Source: Tetrapyrgos nigripes (taxonomy: Eukaryota > Basidiomycota > Agaricomycetes > Agaricales > Campanellaceae). From it: 64,000 bases of DNA. Where the stretch lies: the NCBI GenBank assembly GCA_013368315.1, contig JAACJM010000076.1, forward strand, positions 281,030-345,029, read 5' to 3'. The position numbers and the translations under genes are program-made. Positions within the stretch are counted from its first letter, which is position 1; each line of letters opens with the position of its first letter. The notes under the pieces were generated by a model, which saw only the letters and a list, made by a program, of their open reading frames with translations, was not told the DNA's origin and ran no database searches. Below are positions 59,713 through 64,000 of the stretch, piece after piece.

Positions 59713-59725
59713 GGGGCCCATAACC
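59713..59725 (-). other. Primer binding site (initiator-Met half-tRNA type)
   Basis: Directly internal to the 5' LTR, in element orientation, is GGTTATGGGCCCC. It is complementary to the anticodon arm of initiator tRNA-Met (GGGCCCATAACC), as in Drosophila copia and other hemiviruses that prime with a cleaved tRNA half. The same site follows the LTR of the second element. Confidence 0.75.
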
Positions 59726-60096
59726 TGTTAAGCAGGCATGGTACAGTCCTGTACACTACTAAACGCAGTGACAACTACGCAACTTACCTGTGGATAGAGA
59801 ATAGCTTGTAAGGCTTGTAAGAGGCTTATTGAGCGATGAGAGTTAAGTATAAAACTTTTTTAAATTTGGAGGACTATCTACGAGTCCTTATATACCTTTG
59901 AGGAGGTACAAATACATGTAAACTAATACTAGAGTAACAATAAGATTCTATTGTACTTGATAGTACAATGCTGGTTTCGTACACTATTGTCGTACTACAT
60001 TTATTGTCTATATAATTTTATTGTTCTATTTATAACTACTACTATTGTTCTACATAGATGATGTTGATGGCTGCAACTGAATGTGCCAATTCAACA
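59726..60096 (-). repeat. 5' LTR of the copia element
   Basis: 371 bp and all but identical to the 3' LTR. It contains TATATA-type sequences and would carry the element promoter. Confidence 0.95.
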
Positions 60097-60256
60097 TCTT
60101 ATAATCATCGCACAGGACCTCAGGGCTGTCCACTGCTTTGCCTCGTCATCCTACATGAATATACCTCTCGTGCAGGACAAGGCTGTCCACAAGTTGCTTA
60201 TACGCCACCGTCTCCGTGGTTGTCATCGTTTCCTTTTCTCGTTTCGACACTAATTA

Positions 60257-61481
60257 CTGTACGTAATGTGCTAGTTGGACACCGACCTGTAATCTGGTCC
60301 TGTAGAGCTCAAAAACTCATATTTCTCTATCCCCTTGGTATCATCATCAAGCTATGGATGATACCTATCTGTTGATATAGTTTTCGTAGCTAATCACACA
60401 CTGCAGAATGAGCTAAGACTATTTTATGAGGTTTGGATAAATGCTCACGTTCACATGGTAGTTGGACACTTGGTGTCCATATCGTCATGAAGAGCTGTTT
60501 GGGCCATGGAGATTGGTTCAAACACTGAGAATACTCCTTTGGAGTACACAATATCATTATGGGATGCTTGTGAGGTGCCTGCACCCAGGGACCTCACGAA
60601 GAAACCTGACACAGGGTTAAAAGAAGATTCTTGCAGGCTCATAGCTCAAATCAGTGATATATTTGGTATGTATGGCTTGGGGTATAAATTTTGACATGGA
60701 TGCAATAGCAGTCCCCCTTAGCTTCATGACAAGCCCTGTATCATAAGGAGGAATAAAAAAATGACAGAGCTAGGTGTTTTGTCCAACTGAGGTGCACAAG
60801 GGGGTGGCAGACTGAACATCCAGAACAGGGGGAGGGGGGGTCTATGGTCTGGCCAATATTTTTTTTGACAACCTTGGACTGAGTGTCTTGGAATGTCCTA
60901 TGAGGCGCTGATCGATGTCAATGGAGATGGATAAATGTCAGTTAAAGTTTTAAGCAAGTTCCAAGGGTCTTCTAGTACAAGTTCGTAGCTACCTTATATG
61001 TACAAACTGGTTGGCGTACTGGAACAAAGATTTTGCAACCTTACTACAACCCCCCTTCTCTACACATCGTCCATTGCCATGCCCAGAAAGAAAAAGGAAC
61101 CCAGTGAATGGACAGCCAACAGTGTCCTTGTCTGTCTGATCTCTGACCATTTCTATATTTTTACAGGTTTTTAGTTCCATCGAGACCCAGATTGCCATGT
61201 GGGCAACAAGAACATTCCCTCAGAGCGCAGCATCAATTGGAAATGCGACTCTTGTCAAGAAATGGCTCACAAAAGATGAAGGGTCTAGTCGGTAGAGGAT
61301 GGGTAGCATTATCTTGTCTTATCTTACAGTTTATCTAATCTTATCTGGCTGATATACCATATATGGAAGGGGGAGGGAGGGGGGTCTGGGTAGGCCACAA
61401 AAAATTTATGAATGGATGTAAAAAAAAAAATTGGCTACCACCCCCTTGGAGGTGCGTGTCCAACTAGCTCATTACGTACAG
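60257..61481. mobile_element. Non-autonomous DNA transposon-like element with 26-bp inverted ends
   Basis: Left end CTGTACGTAATGTGCTAGTT continuing GGACAC (60257-60282) matches the complement of the right end (61456-61481) with one mismatch. TA flanks both sides (60255-60256 and 61482-61483). Sub-terminal copies of TAGTTGGACAC occur inside (60459-60469, and inverted near 60779). Two G-rich blocks with the same order (GGGGGAGGGGGGGTCTATGG near 60829 and GGGGGAGGGAGGGGGGTCTG near 61369) form an internal direct repeat. No transposase ORF is present. Confidence 0.6.
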
Positions 61482-61483
61482 TA

Positions 61484-62460
61484 CCCGTCTATTTTGAGTC
61501 CTCTAACTGGCTCGGGAGCAATCATATTATTAGTATCCACAGGCGGAGTATAGCAGTGACCAGAAATAATTATAGTCGCTTAGACAGACGCCGCCTGTGA
61601 AGGAGCATAATTGACAACTATGAAGGGTCCTCATCCCTCAACCAAGCACTGTACATGCGGCACACCCTATCACCAGCCTCTCATGCTCCTGTTTCTCCAT
61701 TCACAGATCTTACAGCCTCCACAGCTCTCTTCTTAGAAATTAAGTTTACTGTAATCTGTGAAGGTCTAGTCGAGCCCGTTAAAGCTTAAGCCTTCATGCC
61801 TATGGCGGACTGCGGTGGCAATGAAGCTCAAAAATACAACTGTCGTTCCTGGGACCTTGTTGATAAGACCTATGTGCTAATATCCTGTTCCTTCGCTGAT
61901 CACCGGTACTACTATTCAGGTCTCAGGCTTAGTACTGAATGTTATATCTGATCCATCATTGTTCACCCAATCTGCGCTTAGTCTAGTTTTATGAGATCGA
62001 GAGTTTAAGGGACCAGTTTTTTGCTTACTAAGATTAGTTATTGCGTAATATTCCCGCGGTCCGTTTCTCTCATATGCCGGCCATTTTTAGTGCTTCGGAG
62101 GGCTGTAGGATGATTGAAGTGTATGTCATTTCATGTACATGTCTTTAGAACCACGAAATACAACGGGATAAAGCAGGAGAGTCATCAGTCCAGTCGAGCG
62201 GAAAGAGCAGGCAGCGTCATTTACCTTCCCGAAATGGGACGTGCGAAGATTACCACTGATACTGTCTGTTTAGGAGAGACTAATCTGCGCTCAGTCTGAA
62301 TCATGCTATTTTCGCTGATGATATAGCACTTTGCGGTGTACCTTCTGTCTTAAAAGGATACCGGCTTCAAGACCGCTTCGCCAAGATTCCCACAGCCCTC
62401 AGCCTTCTCTAAGATCTACTTCAAGTTTGTCCAGGACCGTCTACAAGCCAGCGCTTAGCC
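61484..62460. other. Gene-poor stretch upstream of the disrupted membrane-protein gene
   Basis: No conserved coding region or RNA gene is visible in these 977 bp. The last 100-150 bp are CT-rich and presumably contain the promoter of the gene starting at 62461. Confidence 0.35.
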
Positions 62461-62761
62461 ATGTCAAATTCGACTTCTGACTCTACGTCTAATGTCGACC
62501 ATCTTAGTGCCCAAGATGCTTCCTTCATGCAAAACTGGATTATTCAAGAGGCCGTTGAAGGTCTTTTTTATGGTGAGTCAATTGTTACAAGTATACGCTG
62601 GCTATCATATACTAAAACTTAAAGGTTTACTCGAACAGGCATCGAATTCTTCCTGACCCTTTCTGCGATCTACTTTCTAGTGTGAGTCTTAATTGTTAGC
62701 ATCCATGCTAGAATAATCCCTCTGATACTCGACGCTTCTCCTTTCCTTTCCTAAAGTCGAC
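62461..62761 (+). pseudogene. 5' exons of a multispanning membrane-protein gene split by a retrotransposon
   Basis: ATG 62461 encodes MSNSTSDSTSNVDHLSAQDA, then SFMQNWIIQEAVEGLFYG. After an intron (GTGAGTCAAT...CGAACAG) it continues IEFFLTLSAIYFLV, a membrane helix. A second intron (GTGAGTCTTA...CTAAAG) leads into exon 3, which is cut after five bases (TCGAC) by the LTR at 62762. The style matches the 7-TM-like membrane proteins expanded in Agaricomycetes; function unknown. The remainder should lie beyond the window. Confidence 0.6.
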
Positions 62762-63130
62762 TGTTGAATTGGCGCATTCAATTGCAGCCATCAACATATT
62801 CTATGTAGAACAATAGTAGTAGTTATATATAGAACAATAAGATTATATAGACAATAAAGTGTAGTACTACAATAGTGTACGAAACCAGCATTGTTCTATC
62901 CAGTACAATAGAATCTTATTGTTACTCTAGTATTAGTTTACATGTATTTGTACCTCCTAAAAGGTATATAAGGACTGGTAGATAGTCCCTCAAATAACAA
63001 GTTTTCACACTTAACCCACATCGCTCTACAAGCCTCTAACTAGCCTTATAAGCTACTCTCTATCCACAGGTAAGTAGCGTAGTTGCCACTGCGTTTAGTA
63101 GTGTACAAGCCGTACCATGCCTGCTTGACA
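62762..63130 (+). repeat. 5' LTR of the second copia element
   Basis: 369 bp, beginning TGTTGAATTGGCGC and ending GCCTGCTTGACA. It shares the CTAGTATTAGTTTACATGTA block and others with the first element's LTR, with scattered substitutions and small indels. Confidence 0.88.
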
Positions 63131-63143
63131 GGTTATGGGCCCC
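63131..63143 (+). other. Primer binding site of the second copia element
   Basis: GGTTATGGGCCCC directly follows the LTR, identical to the site in the first element and complementary to the anticodon arm of initiator tRNA-Met. Confidence 0.75.
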
Positions 63144-63445
63144 GAAGGCCCTTGGAGCGCCTTCAATGGCTGCAAACCATAGACTTCGCATACTACCTGG
63201 ATGGCGCCTTCATGGCTGCCTATGGCGCCCTTGTGGCAGCCTGCGTCGCCTTTCATGGCTTAACGATATGTCCAACAGCGCAGGACTTATGTCCAGCTGC
63301 AGTTGTTGACAATCTAGGGGAGTAGTCACTGTCATGGCGCGTTCATCGCTGCCTCTCTTCACTTTCACATGGCGCATTTAATGCTGCCTTCTTATTCTGT
63401 ATATGGATAAATGCTGACAGTTGACTTCCCCAGATATTATCAAAG

Positions 63446-64000
63446 ATGTCCTCCAACGTCCTGATGACTACTGTCCCCGTCTTCACCGGTGTTGATTTCA
63501 ACATCTGGGCTGACATCCTTCTCTCCTGGTTGCAGGCTACTGGACTTAGCTCTGTCCTTAGCACTGATCGCCCTAGTGATGCCGAAGTGAGTACCGCTTC
63601 TCCTCTATCTGCTGAAGACGCGGCTGCTCAAGCTGAGGCTATCACGGCGGCTCAAAAGAAACAGGCCGACTGGGATGAGAAGAATGACAAGGCCATCGGG
63701 TCTATCAGACTTCGTCTCTCTCAGGCTCTTCGGGAGAAAACTTTTGGTATTACAAGTGCCAAGAAACTTTGGGCCACTCTCAAAGAGACCTATGGGAAGC
63801 CTGGTGCTTCCGCAGTCTACACCGACTTTAAACGTGCTACCTCCATCACCATTCCTAACGATGCTCATCCTGGTGCTGCAATCGAACTTATCCGCATGCA
63901 CTTCGATAGGGTTAGCACCGCCGGCATTCCTACTGATACCGACGACACCTCTCCACCCGTTTCCATGACCAAAATTCCCAACTTCCTCATCGTTATGTTC
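63446..64000 (+). CDS. copia Gag (N-terminal part, open to the window end)
   Basis: ATG 63446: MSSNVLMTTVPVFTGVDFN, then WADILLSWLQATGLSSVL, DWDEKNDKAIGSIRLRLSQ, KKLWATLKETYGKPGASAVY and FKRATSITIPNDAHPGAAIE. It is open to the last base. At the position where the first element is frameshifted, this copy reads through (RVSTAGIPTDTDD). This is a UBN2/retrotran_gag-type capsid region. Being intact, it could come from a competent copy, but only about 185 codons are visible. Confidence 0.85.
   Translation, partial: MSSNVLMTTVPVFTGVDFNIWADILLSWLQATGLSSVLSTDRPSDAEVSTASPLSAEDAAAQAEAITAAQKKQADWDEKNDKAIGSIRLRLSQALREKTFGITSAKKLWATLKETYGKPGASAVYTDFKRATSITIPNDAHPGAAIELIRMHFDRVSTAGIPTDTDDTSPPVSMTKIPNFLIVMF

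Larger units (their letters stand above)
52964..60096 (-). mobile_element. Complete Ty1/copia LTR retrotransposon, 7133 bp
   Basis: It is bounded by two 371-bp LTRs (52964-53334 and 59726-60096) that I can tell apart at only one base (C at 53300, T at 60062). LTR ends are TGTTAAG...TTCAACA as read on the plus strand. A perfect 5-bp target duplication, TCTTA, lies at 52959-52963 and 60097-60101. Internally on the minus strand the order is Gag, protease, integrase, reverse transcriptase, RNase H, which is the copia order. The primer site and polypurine tract are in place. Insertion is recent by LTR identity, yet the coding frame has one frameshift and three in-frame stops. Confidence 0.95.
62762..64000 (+). 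mobile_element. Second, related Ty1/copia element (5' part; runs off the window)
   Basis: Opposite in orientation to the first element. The 5' LTR is 62762-63130 (TGTTGAATTGG...GCTTGACA), clearly homologous to but diverged from the first element's LTR. It is followed by the same GGTTATGGGCCCC primer site and then leader DNA shared with the first element. The predicted target duplication is TCGAC (62757-62761), to be found again after its 3' LTR. Confidence 0.9.

Overview
This window looks like nuclear DNA of a mushroom-type basidiomycete (Agaricomycetes). The genes are intron-dense. Almost every intron I could place is 45-70 nt with GT...AG ends, and a few look GC...AG. The conserved proteins resemble fungal or opisthokont families, and several are basidiomycete-type: a DNA methyltransferase-SNF2 fusion, a secreted Gln-rich protein and a short-lived multispanning membrane-protein family. 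All calls come from reading translations and splice sites by eye; no database search was run.

Layout. 1-4187 (-): 5' part of a RAD8/DNMT5-type cytosine methyltransferase-SNF2 gene, cut by the window edge. 4496-7343 (+): Kar9/GAR-domain cytoskeletal protein. 7777-9896 (+): TRAPPC12. 9909-12177: a rearranged tract with a fragment of RFC3, a fragment of an FAD oxidase and a broken second copy of the TRAPPC12 5' end. 12285-13647 (-): RFC3. 13987-14683 (+): ubiquitin-eS31. 14944-16311 (+): SAM methyltransferase. 16894-18966 (-): GH5 glucanase. 19382-21393 (+): DNA polymerase delta subunit 3. 21982-23884 (+): amino-acid transporter. 24263-26982 (+): R3H-SUZ protein. 27799-29625 (+): xylulokinase. 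29824-32062 (+): PUS1. 32275-32905 (-) and 33009-34823 (+): RPB4 and RPN6, divergent from a 103-bp promoter. 35106-37487 (+): PIF1 helicase. 37612-38982 (-): single-pass membrane protein. 39464-40309 (-): DUF1264 protein. 40936-42347 (+): secreted Gln-rich protein. 42751-45111 (+): FAD monooxygenase with a MITE in an intron. 45250-47443 (-): sugar transporter. 48286-49189 (+): cytochrome c heme lyase. 49349-51047 (+): TIM44.

From about 51 kb the character changes to an AT-rich, repeat-dominated region. It holds a tRNA-derived sequence, a complete Ty1/copia element (52964-60096, minus) with near-identical LTRs and a 5-bp target duplication, a 1.2-kb inverted-repeat element, and a second copia element (62762 to the window end, plus) inserted into a membrane-protein gene.

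Themes. Four S-phase or chromatin genes (RAD8/DNMT5, RFC3, POLD3, PIF1) each carry ACGCGT (MluI cell-cycle box) motifs just upstream of their start codons, and two of the proteins carry PCNA-binding PIP boxes. Three conserved genes (RAD8/DNMT5, POLD3, TIM44) each need one extra base in a homopolymer run to stay in frame. This points to systematic homopolymer undercalling in the assembly rather than three independent mutations. I did not find a convincing novel defence or biosynthetic system. The most unusual items are the TRAPPC12/RFC3 rearrangement, the young but coding-defective copia element and its unusual Gag-protease region, and the intronic foldback MITE.
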